Of a stretch of 64,000 bases of DNA, positions 36,459 to 47,582 are shown piece by piece. Both the position numbers and the translations under genes were made by a program. The notes below the pieces were generated by a model. It did no database searches, was not told the DNA's origin, and saw only the letters and a list, made by a program, of their open reading frames with translations. Each line of letters opens with the position of its first letter. Positions within the stretch are counted from its first letter, which is position 1. Origin of the DNA: Photorhabdus caribbeanensis (GTDB lineage Bacteria; Pseudomonadota; Gammaproteobacteria; Enterobacterales; Enterobacteriaceae); assembly GCF_018448885.1 (NCBI RefSeq), contig NZ_RCWB01000004.1, positions 1-64,000 on the forward strand. Reading direction: 5' to 3'.

Positions 36459-38444
36459 ATGAATTACAAATTTTTTCTAGCTATTTCAACGGCAATGTCG
36501 TTTGTTGTTTTTAATCCACCGGTATTTAGCCATTCAAACAGCTCTTTTCCCGCAACTACAGTGACTAAACAAATTAATGCCGAAATGGCATCAACTTTGC
36601 CATTCAATGATAAATCTGATTTTGATGATGCGAAACGAGGTTTTATCGCCAGGCCGGATTCTCTGATTATTCGTGATGATAAAGGTAAAGTTATATTAGA
36701 TCTCGATAGTTACCGTAAATTTATTACGGATAAAACACCGGCGCCAGACACGGTTAACCCGAGTTTGTGGCGTAATGCACAACTAAATATGGAATATGGG
36801 CTCTATAAAGTGAGCGATCATATTTATCAAGTACGTGGGTATGACCTGGCTAATATTACTTTTATTGCAGGAAATACCGGGTGGATTGTTTTAGATCCGG
36901 CGACATCCACGGAAGCGGCAAAAGCGGCCTACGATTTGGTCAGTAAACACTTGGGTAAAAAGCCGGTGGTGAGTGTGATTTACAGCCATTCTCACGTTGA
37001 TCATTACGGAGGTGTGCGCGGTATTGTCAACGAGGATGATGTTAAAGCCGGAAAAGTACAAATTATTGCGCCAGAAGGTTTTATGGAACAGGCTGCTAGT
37101 GAGAAGGTGATTGCCGGTAATGCTATGAGCCGTCGGGCTGTTTATATGTTTGGTTCTTTGTTGCCGCGTACTCCTCAGGGGCATGTGGGGTCGGGTTTGA
37201 GTTTGGCATCGGTAGCTGGAACGGTGACGTTGATTCCACCAACACGCACCATCAAACTCACGGGAGAAAAAGTGACGGTTGATGGTGTGGATATGGTATT
37301 TCAGGTGACGCCCGGCACAGAAGCTCCCGCAGAAATGAATACATGGTTTCCACAGTGGAAAGCGATGTGGATGGCGGAAAATACGACGAATACCATGCAT
37401 AATATTTTGTCGTTGCGGGGTACCCAAGTACGCGATGCTTTAGCCTGGTCGAAATATATTGATCAAGTCATTGAATTATATGGGGATCAAGTAGAGGTAA
37501 AATTTCAGAGCCACCAATGGCCGATGTGGGGTAAAGAGCGTGTGGTGGATTATTTCAAAAAGCAACGCGATTTATACAAATATATTCACGACCAGACAGT
37601 GAATCTGATGAATAAAGGTTACACGGGTGAAGAAATTTCTGAGATGCTCAGATTGCCGTCAGAGCTTGCATATTATTTTCCCAACCGTGGCTATCATGGC
37701 GCACTGAGTCATAACGTTCGCGCGGTTTATCAGTTCTATATGGGGTGGTACAGTGGAAATCCTTCTGATTTGAATAACCTGCCGCCGAAACCTGCTGCGA
37801 TTAAATATGTGGAGTATATGGGAGGAGAAGATGCGTTGATCAAACGTGCTCAGGCTGATTTTGATAAAGGAGAATACCGTTGGGTAGCTCAAGTACTTAA
37901 GCATGTTGTTTTTGCTAATCCCGATAGTATGGCAGGGAAGGCATTGCTGGCTAAAACCTATGAGCAATTAGGTTATCAATCTGAATCAAATTCCTGGCGT
38001 TCGATCTATTTGCAGGGCGCATCAGAACTGCGTCATGGTGTACCTAAATCTGGCGGTCTGAGTACTGGCAGCCCGGATATGATTCGTGCCATATCACCGG
38101 AGATGTTATTTGATTATTTGGCTGTACGGTTGAATGGACCTAAAGCTGCCGGTAAGAAATTAGTGATGAAAATTAATCTCACCGATCTCAATAAGCGTTA
38201 TACATTGACCGTGGAAAATGGGGTACTGAATTATACGGATAAGCAGGTGGCACGTGCCGATGTCACATTGACGCTAACCAAAGCTATTCTGGATAAAATT
38301 CATTTGGGTAAAGAAGAATTTGATAATGAGGTAAAAAAACGGAATGTGAAAATTAAGGGAGAGCGCGCCAAGTTTAATGAGTTCCTTGGTATGTTGGATA
38401 ATTTTCCATTCTGGTTCAACATTGTGACACCCCGCGCAGAATAA
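36459..38444 (+). CDS. Secreted SdsA-type alkyl sulfatase (metallo-beta-lactamase fold)
   Basis: A 661-residue exported enzyme related to Pseudomonas SdsA1, which hydrolyses primary alkyl sulfates such as dodecyl sulfate. A signal peptide is likely (MNYKFFLAISTAMSFVVFNP, cleavage near FSHS). The metallo-beta-lactamase domain has the zinc motif IYSHSHVDHYGGVRG near residues 173-187, QVTPGTEAPAEMNTWFP near 285 and WMAENTTNTMHNI near 305. The helical dimerisation domain follows, then a C-terminal SCP2-like domain from about residue 545 (KLVMKINLTDLNKRYTLTVE). An in-frame TTG precedes the ATG by one codon; ATG 36459 with AAAGGAAT upstream is preferred. It stands alone between the toxin cluster and rnb and may serve detergent resistance or sulfur scavenging. 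Confidence 0.93.
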   Translation: MNYKFFLAISTAMSFVVFNPPVFSHSNSSFPATTVTKQINAEMASTLPFNDKSDFDDAKRGFIARPDSLIIRDDKGKVILDLDSYRKFITDKTPAPDTVNPSLWRNAQLNMEYGLYKVSDHIYQVRGYDLANITFIAGNTGWIVLDPATSTEAAKAAYDLVSKHLGKKPVVSVIYSHSHVDHYGGVRGIVNEDDVKAGKVQIIAPEGFMEQAASEKVIAGNAMSRRAVYMFGSLLPRTPQGHVGSGLSLASVAGTVTLIPPTRTIKLTGEKVTVDGVDMVFQVTPGTEAPAEMNTWFPQWKAMWMAENTTNTMHNILSLRGTQVRDALAWSKYIDQVIELYGDQVEVKFQSHQWPMWGKERVVDYFKKQRDLYKYIHDQTVNLMNKGYTGEEISEMLRLPSELAYYFPNRGYHGALSHNVRAVYQFYMGWYSGNPSDLNNLPPKPAAIKYVEYMGGEDALIKRAQADFDKGEYRWVAQVLKHVVFANPDSMAGKALLAKTYEQLGYQSESNSWRSIYLQGASELRHGVPKSGGLSTGSPDMIRAISPEMLFDYLAVRLNGPKAAGKKLVMKINLTDLNKRYTLTVENGVLNYTDKQVARADVTLTLTKAILDKIHLGKEEFDNEVKKRNVKIKGERAKFNEFLGMLDNFPFWFNIVTPRAE

Positions 38445-38487
38445 AATGTGATGTAATTCTTCCCTTTGATTGCGGATGTTTAATAAC

Positions 38488-38513
38488 AAACTACAGCTTA
38501 ATCGCTGTAGTTT
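38488..38513. terminator. Bidirectional terminator between alkyl sulfatase and rnb
   Basis: AAACTACAGC (38488-38497) and GCTGTAGTTT (38504-38513) form a perfect 10-bp stem with a 6-base loop between two convergent genes. Confidence 0.85.
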
Positions 38514-38540
38514 GACGCAGAGAAGGTGTTATGAGAATAG

Positions 38541-40484
38541 TTAGGCCACAGGGCGGGCGACAATATTACGGGTTTCCATTCTGACTTCCTCGATACGAAC
38601 ATCAATAATGTCGTTCAATTGGTAAGCGGTTTCACCTTTGATAATCACTGTGCCAGTCTCTTGGCTACATTGCAGTTCATCACGCACCGCATGCAGGAAT
38701 GGTGCCGGTATAAAGGCCACTGCACCGTTATCCACTAAGCGAACACGTAAACCACCACGGGTAATATCAATAATTTCCGCGGTAAAACGTTGCTCAGTTC
38801 CTGCATGAGGGTGCAGGAAACGTGCATATAGCCAATCCCCTACATCACGTTCGGCCATACGATTCAATCTGCGACGTTCAGCCAGTTGCAAACAGGTTTC
38901 TTCTGAGGGTTGTTCCGCATCCGTTTTTTGAATAATCGCTTTCAGTAAGCGATGGTTAATCATATCGCTGTATTTACGGATTGGTGATGTCCAGGTGGCA
39001 TAAGCATCAAAGCCGAGACCAAAATGAGGGCCTGGTTCAGGTTTAATTTCTGCGAAAGTCTGGAAGCGACGAATGCGACTATCAAGGAATTGCGTTGGTT
39101 GTTTATCCAATTCACGGCGTAATTTACAGAAGCCGTTTAAGGTCAACAACTCTTCTGTATTGGCATTGATACTATTTTCTTGCAGTAATTCAACCACTTG
39201 TTCAATTTGCAGCGGCTCAAAGCCCATATGGACATTGTAAATACCAAAACCTAACTTATCGCGCAGGATTTTTGCGGCGCACAGGTTGGAAGTGATCATC
39301 GCTTCTTCAACAATACGGTTGGCTGTACGGCGTTGTTCTACCACGATATCCAGTACATAACCATTATCATCGAGGATGAAGCGGTAATCAGGACGATCTT
39401 TGAAAATAAGAGCGTTTTGGTGGCGCCATTGATTGCGGCGTTCACTCATTTCTTTCAGGAGAACGATTTGAGTCTTAATCGCTTCAGAAGCAGGTTCCCA
39501 AGTTCCTGTTTCTTCCAGCCAGTCAGAAACTTCGTCGTAAACCAATTTAGCTTTTGATTCAACCCAGGTAGAGAAAAACGCAATATCATCACCCAGTCGA
39601 CCATCTTCCAGAATCGAAACTTGACAAACCAATGCCGGGCGGCGGGCGTTAGGGCGCAGAGAGCATAAGTTCTCTGACAGGTCGCGCGGCAACATGGGGA
39701 TATTAAAACCCGGCAGGTAGTTGGTGAAAGCACGTTGATGGGCGATTTGATCCAGTTCGCTGTTGGCCGCGATATAGGCTGTTGGATCAGCGATAGCGAT
39801 ACTGAGTTTCAGGCTGCCGTCATCTTGCTTAGCGATATGCAAAGCATCGTCCATATCTTCTGTGGTTGCACTGTCGATAGTGACAAAATCCAGCGACGTC
39901 AAGTCAATGCGCTCAAGATCGCCATCGTTCATCTGGCAATCGGCAGTCATCGCGGGAGCATCACGTTCCAGATTATGGCGCGTGAGTGTTACCCACCAAG
40001 GGGCGTAGTGATCGTTGCCCTCAGTAATATAGCCGGTAATTTCCGCATGAAAACCGCGACTGCCTTTCAGTGGATGATGGCGCATTTCAGCGACGGCCCA
40101 ATCACCATGCTGAAATGGATGAGTGACCTGATTGGCCGGCCGACAAGGGATAGCATCTCTTAGCAGTGGGTGATCAGGTATGATCCATAAACGGTTATCA
40201 TTTTCTTTTTTTTGGATACGGCCGACAAAACGATTTAGAAAAGGTTCGACCAATGTTTCTGGTTCGGCGATCTCTCTTTCTTTGTCAGTATGAATAGCGG
40301 CAGTGACTCGATCGCCATGCATAACTTTTTTCATGTGTGGGGGAGGAATGAAATAGCTTTTTTGCCCATCGACTTCTAAGAATCCAAATCCTTTTTCGGT
40401 ACCTTTGACCAAACCTTCTACTCGAAGTGTTTGGGAATGAAGTTGCTGTTTTAGCTGTGCAAGCAGCGGGTTGTTTTGAAACAT
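38541..40484 (-). CDS. rnb: Exoribonuclease II
   Basis: A 647-residue 3'-5' exoribonuclease of the RNR superfamily (E. coli RNase II 644 aa). Two N-terminal cold-shock-type domains come first ([20 protein letters not shown]), then the RNB catalytic domain with [18 protein letters not shown] near residues 200-217 (the Asp cluster that binds Mg), [20 protein letters not shown], and [20 protein letters not shown] near 500. A C-terminal S1 domain follows. The N-terminus [19 protein letters not shown] matches E. coli, fixing the start. It is transcribed towards the accessory region; nth and rsx lie upstream on the same strand. Confidence 0.97.
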   Translation of the reverse strand: MFQNNPLLAQLKQQLHSQTLRVEGLVKGTEKGFGFLEVDGQKSYFIPPPHMKKVMHGDRVTAAIHTDKEREIAEPETLVEPFLNRFVGRIQKKENDNRLWIIPDHPLLRDAIPCRPANQVTHPFQHGDWAVAEMRHHPLKGSRGFHAEITGYITEGNDHYAPWWVTLTRHNLERDAPAMTADCQMNDGDLERIDLTSLDFVTIDSATTEDMDDALHIAKQDDGSLKLSIAIADPTAYIAANSELDQIAHQRAFTNYLPGFNIPMLPRDLSENLCSLRPNARRPALVCQVSILEDGRLGDDIAFFSTWVESKAKLVYDEVSDWLEETGTWEPASEAIKTQIVLLKEMSERRNQWRHQNALIFKDRPDYRFILDDNGYVLDIVVEQRRTANRIVEEAMITSNLCAAKILRDKLGFGIYNVHMGFEPLQIEQVVELLQENSINANTEELLTLNGFCKLRRELDKQPTQFLDSRIRRFQTFAEIKPEPGPHFGLGFDAYATWTSPIRKYSDMINHRLLKAIIQKTDAEQPSEETCLQLAERRRLNRMAERDVGDWLYARFLHPHAGTEQRFTAEIIDITRGGLRVRLVDNGAVAFIPAPFLHAVRDELQCSQETGTVIIKGETAYQLNDIIDVRIEEVRMETRNIVARPVA

Positions 40485-40623
40485 AATATCCGCGGAGAAA
40501 GTTGAGGGTTATTATCAGATAGTTTTTTAGAATAACAGTTTTACGCGAATTGGCGGTGTCGAGCAAGCAACATCTGCAAAATAGCGTAAAACAGTATGGA
40601 AATTGCAATGAAAATTACAATAG

Positions 40624-41262
40624 TTACTCAGGGTAAATTTTTTCTTTAAATTCACATAGATCTTCAATAATACAGGAACCACAACGAGGTTTACGGGCTA
40701 TGCAGGTATAACGACCGTGTAAAATAAGCCAGTGATGACAATCAACTTTAAATTCGGCCGGGACGACTTGCAGTAATTTATTTTCGACTTCATCGACATT
40801 TTTACCGGGCGCGAATTGAGTACGGTTACAAACGCGAAAAATATGGGTATCGACCGCAATAGTCGGCCAGCCGAAAGCGGTGTTTAATACCACATTGGCT
40901 GTCTTGCGGCCAACACCTGGCAATGCTTCCAATGCAGCGCGATCTTCGGGAACTTCGCCAGCATGCTTTTCCAGCAATATTCGGCAAGTCTTAATTGTGT
41001 TTTCCGCTTTGGTGTTATAAAGACCGATAGTTTTTATATACTCTTTCAACCCGTCTACACCCAGATTTAGAATTGCCTGAGGCGTATTTGCTACTGGATA
41101 GAGTTTCGCAGTGGCTTTATTAACACTTACATCTGTCGCTTGCGCTGAAAGCAATACTGAAATAAGTAACTCAAATGGCGTTGTGAAAACTAATTCAGTT
41201 GTTGGCTTTGGGTTGTTATCCCGTAAACGCGTTAGAATTTCGATACGTTTCTGTTTGTTCAT
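40624..41262 (-). CDS. nth: Endonuclease III
   Basis: A 212-residue DNA glycosylase/AP lyase that removes oxidised pyrimidines in base excision repair. The helix-hairpin-helix is LEALPGVGRKTANVVLNTAF near residues 108-127 with the catalytic Lys in GRKTA; the catalytic Asp lies in AVDTHIFRVCNR. The 4Fe-4S cluster ligands form CIARKPRCGSCIIEDLC at the C-terminus. It is the last gene of the rsxABCDGE-nth operon, starting one base after the rsxE stop. Confidence 0.97.
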   Translation of the reverse strand: MNKQKRIEILTRLRDNNPKPTTELVFTTPFELLISVLLSAQATDVSVNKATAKLYPVANTPQAILNLGVDGLKEYIKTIGLYNTKAENTIKTCRILLEKHAGEVPEDRAALEALPGVGRKTANVVLNTAFGWPTIAVDTHIFRVCNRTQFAPGKNVDEVENKLLQVVPAEFKVDCHHWLILHGRYTCIARKPRCGSCIIEDLCEFKEKIYPE

Positions 41263-41263
41263 A

Positions 41264-41962
41264 TCAAATGGAACTCTCCGATCCTTGCGACATTGTTATT
41301 GTACTGCTTTTTTCTTTTATTGCTCTGGTTTTCATTTTTTCATCAATAAGATATTTCGCTGCCAGCATTAATCCCAAACCGATAAAAGCGCCAGGTGGTA
41401 AGATCGCTAACAGGAAAGGGGAATCCATATGAACGATTTCTATTCGTAATACCTTAGCCCAGTTGCCCAGAAGTAAATCAGCGCCATCAAATAGGGTTCC
41501 ATTGCCAAGAACTTCTCTAATAGCACCGAGAACAAACAGCGCAAAAGTGGCTCCTAATCCCATAGCTAAGCCATCAATCGCAGAAGGCATAATTGGGTTT
41601 TTCGCGGCGTAAGCTTCAGCACGACCGATAACAATACAGTTAGTCACAATCAGTGGAATGAAAATCCCTAATGATTCATACAGGCCAAAAGCATAGGCGT
41701 TAATCAACATCTGTACAGTACTTACAACCGAAGCGATGATCATAACATAAATTGGAATACGGATCTCATTGGGTACCCAACGACGCAAACTGGAAACTGC
41801 AATGTTGGTACAGACTAGAACCAGTGTCGTTGCCAGCCCTAAACCGAGTGCGTTGGTTGCAGTGGAAGATACGGCTAACAATGGGCACAATCCTAGCAGT
41901 TGTACTAAAGCCGAGTTATTTTTCCATAGCCCTTGGATAAATAAATTTTTGGTTTCACTCAT
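41264..41962 (-). CDS. rsxE: Electron transport complex subunit RsxE
   Basis: A 232-residue integral membrane protein with about six hydrophobic segments, homologous to RnfE and NqrD. The block [20 protein letters not shown] near residues 15-34 and [18 protein letters not shown] near 105-122 are the paired half-repeats with conserved cysteines seen in this family. It overlaps rsxG by four bases. The polar C-terminal tail ([20 protein letters not shown]) is typical in length. Confidence 0.96.
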   Translation of the reverse strand: MSETKNLFIQGLWKNNSALVQLLGLCPLLAVSSTATNALGLGLATTLVLVCTNIAVSSLRRWVPNEIRIPIYVMIIASVVSTVQMLINAYAFGLYESLGIFIPLIVTNCIVIGRAEAYAAKNPIMPSAIDGLAMGLGATFALFVLGAIREVLGNGTLFDGADLLLGNWAKVLRIEIVHMDSPFLLAILPPGAFIGLGLMLAAKYLIDEKMKTRAIKEKSSTITMSQGSESSI

Positions 41963-42588
41963 GATTTTTCTCCACAGGATTCTAGAGAAGAGAGATGTTC
42001 AGGTATAGTCTGTAAATAAAGTGCGGTCCGTTTGACTGAGTTTACCACGGCGCGTGGGGTAATAGTGGCGCCGGTAAATTGATCAATCTCACCGCCATCT
42101 TTTTTCACCGCCCAGCGCTGGTCATGATTTGATGTGATGGTTTTCCCTGAGAATACATTAATCCAGTCTGAAATTCGGGTTTCAATTTTATCCCCCAGCC
42201 CTGGGGTTTCATGATGTTCTGTAACCCGTACACCAAGCACTTTTCCTGAGAAATCAGCCCCAATCAGTAATTGAATAGCGCCGGAATAACCATCCGGTGC
42301 AGTACTTTCCAGTGCGGCTGCTACAGGCTGACCATTTTTACGAGCCAGATAGAGACGATGAGGCAAGTTACTGCCCAGAGCATCCGCATTAACTAGATAG
42401 CATTCGTTTTGTATATCGTTGTCGTACAGAACAGGCGGAATAACCTGATCAAGCAGTGACTTGTGCTGTAATGCGGCCTGTTCTGCGATAGTACTTTTGG
42501 TGAGTGAATTCACGATAGCCGTCAGCCCGGTGGTAATTGCAGCAAAAATGGCGAGTGTGATGCCGTGACGTCGCATGGTTTCTAACAT
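41959..42588 (-). CDS. rsxG: Electron transport complex subunit RsxG
   Basis: A 209-residue protein with one N-terminal membrane helix ([20 protein letters not shown]) and a periplasmic FMN-binding domain. The covalent FMN attachment site is the motif [16 protein letters not shown] near residues 172-187 (Thr in S/TGATxT). The segment [19 protein letters not shown] precedes it, as in RnfG and NqrC. It overlaps rsxE by four bases and starts 9 bases after the rsxD stop. Confidence 0.96.
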   Translation of the reverse strand: MLETMRRHGITLAIFAAITTGLTAIVNSLTKSTIAEQAALQHKSLLDQVIPPVLYDNDIQNECYLVNADALGSNLPHRLYLARKNGQPVAAALESTAPDGYSGAIQLLIGADFSGKVLGVRVTEHHETPGLGDKIETRISDWINVFSGKTITSNHDQRWAVKKDGGEIDQFTGATITPRAVVNSVKRTALYLQTIPEHLSSLESCGEKS

Positions 42589-42597
42589 AACGGCTCC

Positions 42598-43677
42598 TTA
42601 TTTATGCCCGTAAACACGGGGTTGGGTGTAATGGTCAATGAGTGGTACGGTGATATTCGCCAGTAAAACCGCAAACGCTATCGCATCAGGATAACCACCA
42701 TAAACACGGATAATCCAGACTAACAAGCCAATCATGGCGCCAAAAACCAAACGACCTTTGGGGGTTGTAGAAGCACTAACGGGATCGGTTGCAATAAAGA
42801 ATGCGCCTAGCATGGTGGCACCGGAAAATAGTTGTAATAATGGCGGCGAATAACGAGATGGATCAATCAACCAGCTTGTGAGTGCGCATAAGCCTAATAC
42901 CAAGATAAATGCTACAGGAATTTGCCAGGTTATCACTTTTCTGTTCAGTAGAATCAGCCCGCCAACAAGATAAGCAATGTTGACCCATTGCCAGCCAATA
43001 CCAGCCAGAGATCCTTGTAATATGGGTTGGCGAAGAACGTCATCAATATTGTGAGTCAATAAACCGGTTTTGAAACTATCCAGCGGTGTGGCCTGGCTAA
43101 TCCCGTCGAAACCTTGTTGTAGCTGCTGTAATGTTGTTCCATCGGGGGTATGACCGGTGAAGATCACCATCAGGCAGTCTAGCGGTGTAACTTGTGTTGC
43201 TAGTAAATCCATAGGAGGCAACCAACTGGTCATTTGTACTGGGAATGATATTAGCAGTACGACATAACCCACCATTGCCGGGTTGAATGGGTTTTGACCA
43301 AGACCACCGTATAAGTGTTTGGCGATAACTACTGCAAAGACAGTTCCCAATACAATTAACCACCAGGGAGCCAATGGTGGAAGGCTGATCCCTAAAAGTA
43401 AACCGGTAAGTAATGCAGAATTGTCCTGCAAACGAGGCATAATTGCCTGTTTACGCAAAAGCAGAGCAAATGACTCCGCAAGCAGGGCAGTAATTACCGC
43501 AAGCAGGATCTGGAACACGGTACCATAACTAAAAAAGTAAGTTTGTACTGCAATGCCGGGTATTGCTGCCAGCACAACCCACAGCATAATGCGGCTGGTA
43601 CTTTGCTGATTGTGTGTAAAAGGCGAACTTGCGACTTTTAACTTTTTGTTGTCAGTTTGAACGGGTCTGAATTTCAT
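42598..43677 (-). CDS. rsxD: Electron transport complex subunit RsxD
   Basis: A 359-residue membrane protein with around nine hydrophobic segments, homologous to RnfD and NqrB. The predicted covalent FMN threonine lies in [15 protein letters not shown] near residues 190-204. [20 protein letters not shown] near 120-139 and [20 protein letters not shown] near 295-314 are family blocks. It lies 12 bases downstream of rsxC. Confidence 0.96.
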   Translation of the reverse strand: MKFRPVQTDNKKLKVASSPFTHNQQSTSRIMLWVVLAAIPGIAVQTYFFSYGTVFQILLAVITALLAESFALLLRKQAIMPRLQDNSALLTGLLLGISLPPLAPWWLIVLGTVFAVVIAKHLYGGLGQNPFNPAMVGYVVLLISFPVQMTSWLPPMDLLATQVTPLDCLMVIFTGHTPDGTTLQQLQQGFDGISQATPLDSFKTGLLTHNIDDVLRQPILQGSLAGIGWQWVNIAYLVGGLILLNRKVITWQIPVAFILVLGLCALTSWLIDPSRYSPPLLQLFSGATMLGAFFIATDPVSASTTPKGRLVFGAMIGLLVWIIRVYGGYPDAIAFAVLLANITVPLIDHYTQPRVYGHK

Positions 43678-43689
43678 TTATAACAATCA

Positions 43690-46248
43690 CTATTCTATTG
43701 AAATTTTCTGTTGTTCCTGAGCGCCTTTTTTGGCCTTAACCCTGGCTATGGCAGCAGCGATCGCCGCTTTACGCGGATCAGTTTCTTCTGTTGTCGGTAT
43801 TTCTGCCTGATTTTCAGTTAGTTGCTGAGTCTGAGCTTTCTTGGCTTTGACACGGGCAATAGCGGCCGCGACGGCCGCTTTACGCGGATCAGTTTCTTCT
43901 GTTGTCGGTGTTTCTGTCTGAATTTCAGTTAATTGCTGAGTCTGGGCTTTCTTGGCTTTGACACGGGCAATAGCGGCCGCGACGGCAGCTTTGCGCGGAT
44001 CAGTTTCTTCTGTTGGCGGTGTTTCTGCCTGAGTTTCGGTTAATTGCGGAATCTGGGCTTTCTTGGCTTTGACACGGGCAATAGCGGCCGCGACGGCAGC
44101 TTTGCGCGGATCAGTTTCTTCTGTTGGCGGTGTTTCTGCCTGAGTTTCGGTTAATTGCGGAATCTGAGCTTTCTTGGCTTTGACACGGGCAATAGCAGCC
44201 GCGACGGCCGCTTTACGCGGATCAGTTTCTTCTGTTGTCGGTGTTTCTGTCTGATTTTCAGTTAATTGCTGAGTCTGGGCTTTCTTGGCTTTGACACGGG
44301 CAATAGCAGCCGCGACGGCCGCTTTGCGCGGATCAGTTTCTTCTGTTGTCGGTGTTTCTGCCTGATTTTCAGTTAATTGCTGAGTCTGGGCTTTCTTGGC
44401 TTTGACGCGGGCAATAGCGGCCGCAACTGCATCTTTACGGGGATCTTGTTTTTCACTAGCGGTAGTTTCTGGTTCTCTCGTTTCTGGTGATGGTGTTACT
44501 TCCTGATGTTGAGCTGCTTTCTTCGCTTTAGCTCTGGCAATCGCTGCTGCTAATGCGGCTTTGCGTGGATCTTCTGCACTTGTTGGTTCAGATGGAGCAA
44601 TATTAATATTTTCAGCGGCCTGTTTTTCCGCTTGACGAGCGCGAAGCTGTTCTTTTCTTGCCTGACGAGCCGCTATTATTGCCGAGTTATCAGGTACTTG
44701 CCCAGGCTCTATAGCAACAGCTTTACCTGCATTAGCCTGTTTTTCTTTCACGCGGGAAAGCGCATCTTGTACAGTACTTTTATCTTTATTATCAATTTGA
44801 GCGGCCGATTTTTTGTGTCGTTCTTCACGGGACAGTTTTTCTCGTTCCATACGGGCTTGCTTAGCTTCGAAACGAATTTTGGCTTCGGTCGAACGGCGGT
44901 TTTCCTGATCCAAGGCCCGAATTTCGGCTTTTTCTTGGCGATAATATTGCACCAAAGGAATATTGCTTGGGCAGACGTAAGCACAGGCGCCGCACTCAAT
45001 ACAGTCGAATAGATTGTGATCTCTGGCCTTTTCATGCTCTTGTCCACGACTGAACCAATAGAGTTGTTGCGGTAATAAACGGGCAGGGCAGGCTTCCACA
45101 CATAATCCACAACGAATACAAGACTCTTCCGCTGTATTTGAATCCATTTCCTGATGGGATGGCGCCAGTATACAGTTACTGATCTTAACGATGGGTACGT
45201 TGAGGTCAGGTAGAGTGAATCCCATTAAAGGGCCTCCCATAATGACCATTTGTTCTGATTGTGGTTCAAACCCGGCTAACTGGAGAAGAAATTGTACTGG
45301 AGTACCGAGCCGCGCCCAGAAATTACCCGGTGAAGTGACTGCTTCGCCAGTAAGCGTAACGACTCGCTCAATCAAAGGTTCTCCGTCAATAATGGCACGT
45401 TTGATTGCAACCACTGTACCTACGTTCTGCATCAGCACGCCGATAGCAGAGGAACGGCCGCCGGATGGGACTTCTTTACCTGTCAGGATTTTGGTCAGTT
45501 GTTTGGCGCCGCCGGAAGGATATTTGGTCGGAATAACCCGGACGATAATCGATTTATCACCTTTTAGCGCGGTTTTAAGTTCTCTTATTGCTTCTGGCTT
45601 ATTATCTTCGATACCAATCAGGATCTGTTCCGGTTTAAGCAGATGTTCCAGAATACGAACGCCCTCAATAAGTTCGCCAGCATGTTCCTGCATCAGGCGG
45701 TCATCCGCAGTAATATAAGGTTCGCATTCTGCCGCGTTAATGATCAGCGTTTTAAGACCATGACGACCGCTTTGCAATTTGGCGGCGGTAGGAAAACCGG
45801 CTCCACCTAAACCAGCGATACCTGCCTGATGGATTCGGTTCAGTATCGTCTCTGTATCCAATGATTGATAATCAGGTGTTTGAATGCGCTCACACCATTG
45901 ATCTTCACCATCAGGATGCAAACGAACACATAACTCTTTCAACCCGGATGGATGCGCTGTAATACACGGCTCAATGGCAATGATGGCGCCGGAAGTCGAT
46001 GCATGAACCGGTACAGTGCGACCAGTGCCAAATGTCAAAGGTTGGCCTTTAAGCACCTTATCACCCACTTTAACCAGCAACTCGCCTTCCGTACCCAAAT
46101 GTTGTTGCAATGGGATGATTAACTCTCCCGGTAGCGGCGCAATGCGTAAAGGAGCCTGGCTGGATTGCAACTTCATTTCAGGTGGATGAATACCACCGGC
46201 AAAATCCCAGATTTTGTTTTTATTGAGTAAATTCAATAAATTAAACAT
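43690..46248 (-). CDS. rsxC: Electron transport complex subunit RsxC with long repeat tail
   Basis: An 852-residue membrane-associated subunit, homologous to RnfC. The N-terminal ~370 residues form the NADH/FMN-type domain ([37 protein letters not shown]). Two 4Fe-4S motifs follow: [17 protein letters not shown] near 372-388 and [17 protein letters not shown] near 411-427. Then comes a charged helical linker and a repeat tail: eight units, most 37 residues long, starting [20 protein letters not shown] and separated by T/E/P-rich spacers. Such Ala/Lys repeats are known in RsxC of enterobacteria but vary in number. ATG 46248 overlaps the rsxB end by 8 bases and gives the normal start MFNLLNLL; further upstream codons belong to rsxB. 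Confidence 0.96.
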   Translation of the reverse strand: MFNLLNLLNKNKIWDFAGGIHPPEMKLQSSQAPLRIAPLPGELIIPLQQHLGTEGELLVKVGDKVLKGQPLTFGTGRTVPVHASTSGAIIAIEPCITAHPSGLKELCVRLHPDGEDQWCERIQTPDYQSLDTETILNRIHQAGIAGLGGAGFPTAAKLQSGRHGLKTLIINAAECEPYITADDRLMQEHAGELIEGVRILEHLLKPEQILIGIEDNKPEAIRELKTALKGDKSIIVRVIPTKYPSGGAKQLTKILTGKEVPSGGRSSAIGVLMQNVGTVVAIKRAIIDGEPLIERVVTLTGEAVTSPGNFWARLGTPVQFLLQLAGFEPQSEQMVIMGGPLMGFTLPDLNVPIVKISNCILAPSHQEMDSNTAEESCIRCGLCVEACPARLLPQQLYWFSRGQEHEKARDHNLFDCIECGACAYVCPSNIPLVQYYRQEKAEIRALDQENRRSTEAKIRFEAKQARMEREKLSREERHKKSAAQIDNKDKSTVQDALSRVKEKQANAGKAVAIEPGQVPDNSAIIAARQARKEQLRARQAEKQAAENINIAPSEPTSAEDPRKAALAAAIARAKAKKAAQHQEVTPSPETREPETTASEKQDPRKDAVAAAIARVKAKKAQTQQLTENQAETPTTEETDPRKAAVAAAIARVKAKKAQTQQLTENQTETPTTEETDPRKAAVAAAIARVKAKKAQIPQLTETQAETPPTEETDPRKAAVAAAIARVKAKKAQIPQLTETQAETPPTEETDPRKAAVAAAIARVKAKKAQTQQLTEIQTETPTTEETDPRKAAVAAAIARVKAKKAQTQQLTENQAEIPTTEETDPRKAAIAAAIARVKAKKGAQEQQKISIE
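43720..44575 (-). repeat. Tandem 111-bp repeats inside rsxC
   Basis: The 3' part of rsxC is a tandem array of eight units encoding [20 protein letters not shown] followed by a 17-residue spacer; the complete inner units are 111 bases (37 codons). The fourth and fifth units encode identical protein sequence including the spacer ([17 protein letters not shown]), which indicates recent duplication. The first and last units are more diverged. It is protein-coding and in frame throughout. Confidence 0.9.
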
Positions 46249-46873
46249 GATGTTCAGCCTCAATATTTTTAACTGGGATACTGTTGGCGGAAACGGCGTG
46301 CGATGGCTGAACAGTAATATTCCTAACAGGGATGGTTTTTAAATCCCATTTCCAGTTAGCAGTGGTTGTGGCTACAGGGAGCATCGTAATACAGTCGGTT
46401 GGGCAAGGCGCAACGCACAGATCACAGCCGGTACATAAGTCTTCAACAACGGTGTGTATGGCACGAGTAGCCCCGACAATCGCGTCTACGGGACATGCCT
46501 GAATACATTTGGTGCAGCCAATGCAATTCTCTTCATCAATAAATGCGACTTTGCGAGCAGGGTTTTGTATGCTTGCATCCCCATCCAATGGTTGCGGATC
46601 GACACCGAGCAGCTCTGAAATTTTCAGCATGGCTTGCTCGCCGCCGGGTGCGCATTTGTTAATCATCTCACCATTGTTCGCTATAGCTTCAGCATAAGGG
46701 CGACAGCCAGGATAACCACATTGTCCACATTGGCTTTGCGGCAAAATATCATCAATGTTTTCAACAATAGGGTCCTCTTCCACCTGAAAACGGCGGGCAG
46801 CAAACCCCAGGATTAACCCAAAAATTAACCCTAGTGCACTGAGTGCACCAATAGCAATCCATAATGATGTCAT
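46241..46873 (-). CDS. rsxB: Electron transport complex subunit RsxB
   Basis: A 210-residue ferredoxin-like subunit anchored by an N-terminal hydrophobic helix ([20 protein letters not shown]). The Fe-S ligands are [17 protein letters not shown] near residues 49-65 (with another Cys in KCAPGG), then two 4Fe-4S motifs [18 protein letters not shown] near 117 and [16 protein letters not shown] near 147. It starts directly after rsxA (the stop and start share a base) and overlaps rsxC by 8 bases. The C-terminal extension after the last cluster is typical. Confidence 0.97.
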   Translation of the reverse strand: MTSLWIAIGALSALGLIFGLILGFAARRFQVEEDPIVENIDDILPQSQCGQCGYPGCRPYAEAIANNGEMINKCAPGGEQAMLKISELLGVDPQPLDGDASIQNPARKVAFIDEENCIGCTKCIQACPVDAIVGATRAIHTVVEDLCTGCDLCVAPCPTDCITMLPVATTTANWKWDLKTIPVRNITVQPSHAVSANSIPVKNIEAEHHV

Positions 46874-47454
46874 CAGAACTTCACCAAACCACTAAAGCCC
46901 ATAAAAGCCAAGGACATTAAACCCGCCGTGATAAGACCAATAGATGAACCCTTGAAAGGGGCGGGTACATCAGCAACAGCCAGACGTTCACGAATAGCGG
47001 CAAACAGTACCATAACAAGAGAGAAACCGGCGGCGGCACCGAAACCATAAATAGCGGATTGTAAAAAATCGTGTGATTGATTGATATTCAGCAGCGCCAC
47101 ACCAAGTACAGCACAGTTAGTCGTAATCAACGGCAGGAAAATACCCAATAACCGGTATAACGTTGGACTGGTTTTGCGTACAACAAGCTCTGTAAATTGC
47201 ACCACAACCGCAATGACAAGAATAAAGCTCAGGGTACGCAAATAGATTAAGTCCAGTGGTAACAAAATAAAGGTATTCACCAGCCATGAACATACAGAGG
47301 CCAGTGTCATAACGAATGTTGTCGCAAATCCCATCCCGATGGCAGTTTCCAGCTTTTTAGATACGCCCATAAAAGGGCATAAGCCGAGGAATTTCACCAA
47401 GACGAAATTGTTAACCAATACGGTTCCAACAAATAAAAGAAAATAGTCAGTCAT
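46873..47454 (-). CDS. rsxA: Electron transport complex subunit RsxA
   Basis: A 193-residue integral membrane protein with six hydrophobic segments, homologous to RnfA and NqrE. The conserved half-repeat cysteines are in [20 protein letters not shown] near residues 14-33 and [17 protein letters not shown] near 102-118. It is the first gene of the rsxABCDGE-nth operon. In E. coli, Rsx uses NAD(P)H to keep the SoxR iron-sulfur cluster reduced and the superoxide response off. Confidence 0.97.
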   Translation of the reverse strand: MTDYFLLFVGTVLVNNFVLVKFLGLCPFMGVSKKLETAIGMGFATTFVMTLASVCSWLVNTFILLPLDLIYLRTLSFILVIAVVVQFTELVVRKTSPTLYRLLGIFLPLITTNCAVLGVALLNINQSHDFLQSAIYGFGAAAGFSLVMVLFAAIRERLAVADVPAPFKGSSIGLITAGLMSLAFMGFSGLVKF

Positions 47455-47582
47455 TGCTGTGCCTGAAAATGAGTTTGTCTACTTTTTATTAAATTGTTTA
47501 CTTTTTATTAAAGTATTAAGTAATGCCCTTGTCTTACCAGGGGCAATCTATTGTTAATGATAACAACCAAAGAAAGTTGAGG

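Noticed and set aside
36891..37427. 178-codon minus-strand frame inside the alkyl sulfatase gene
   Set aside because: It lies wholly opposite the conserved metallo-beta-lactamase domain and its composition (His, Arg and Phe rich) is typical of an antisense shadow.
43720..44575. Regular repeats that might suggest a CRISPR array
   Set aside because: The repeats are 111 bases, contiguous, in frame and protein-coding inside rsxC; there are no unique spacers of equal length and no cas genes.
44632..45110. Open frames of 120-126 codons on both strands inside rsxC
   Set aside because: They lie within the conserved ferredoxin and linker part of rsxC and are shadows of its codon pattern.
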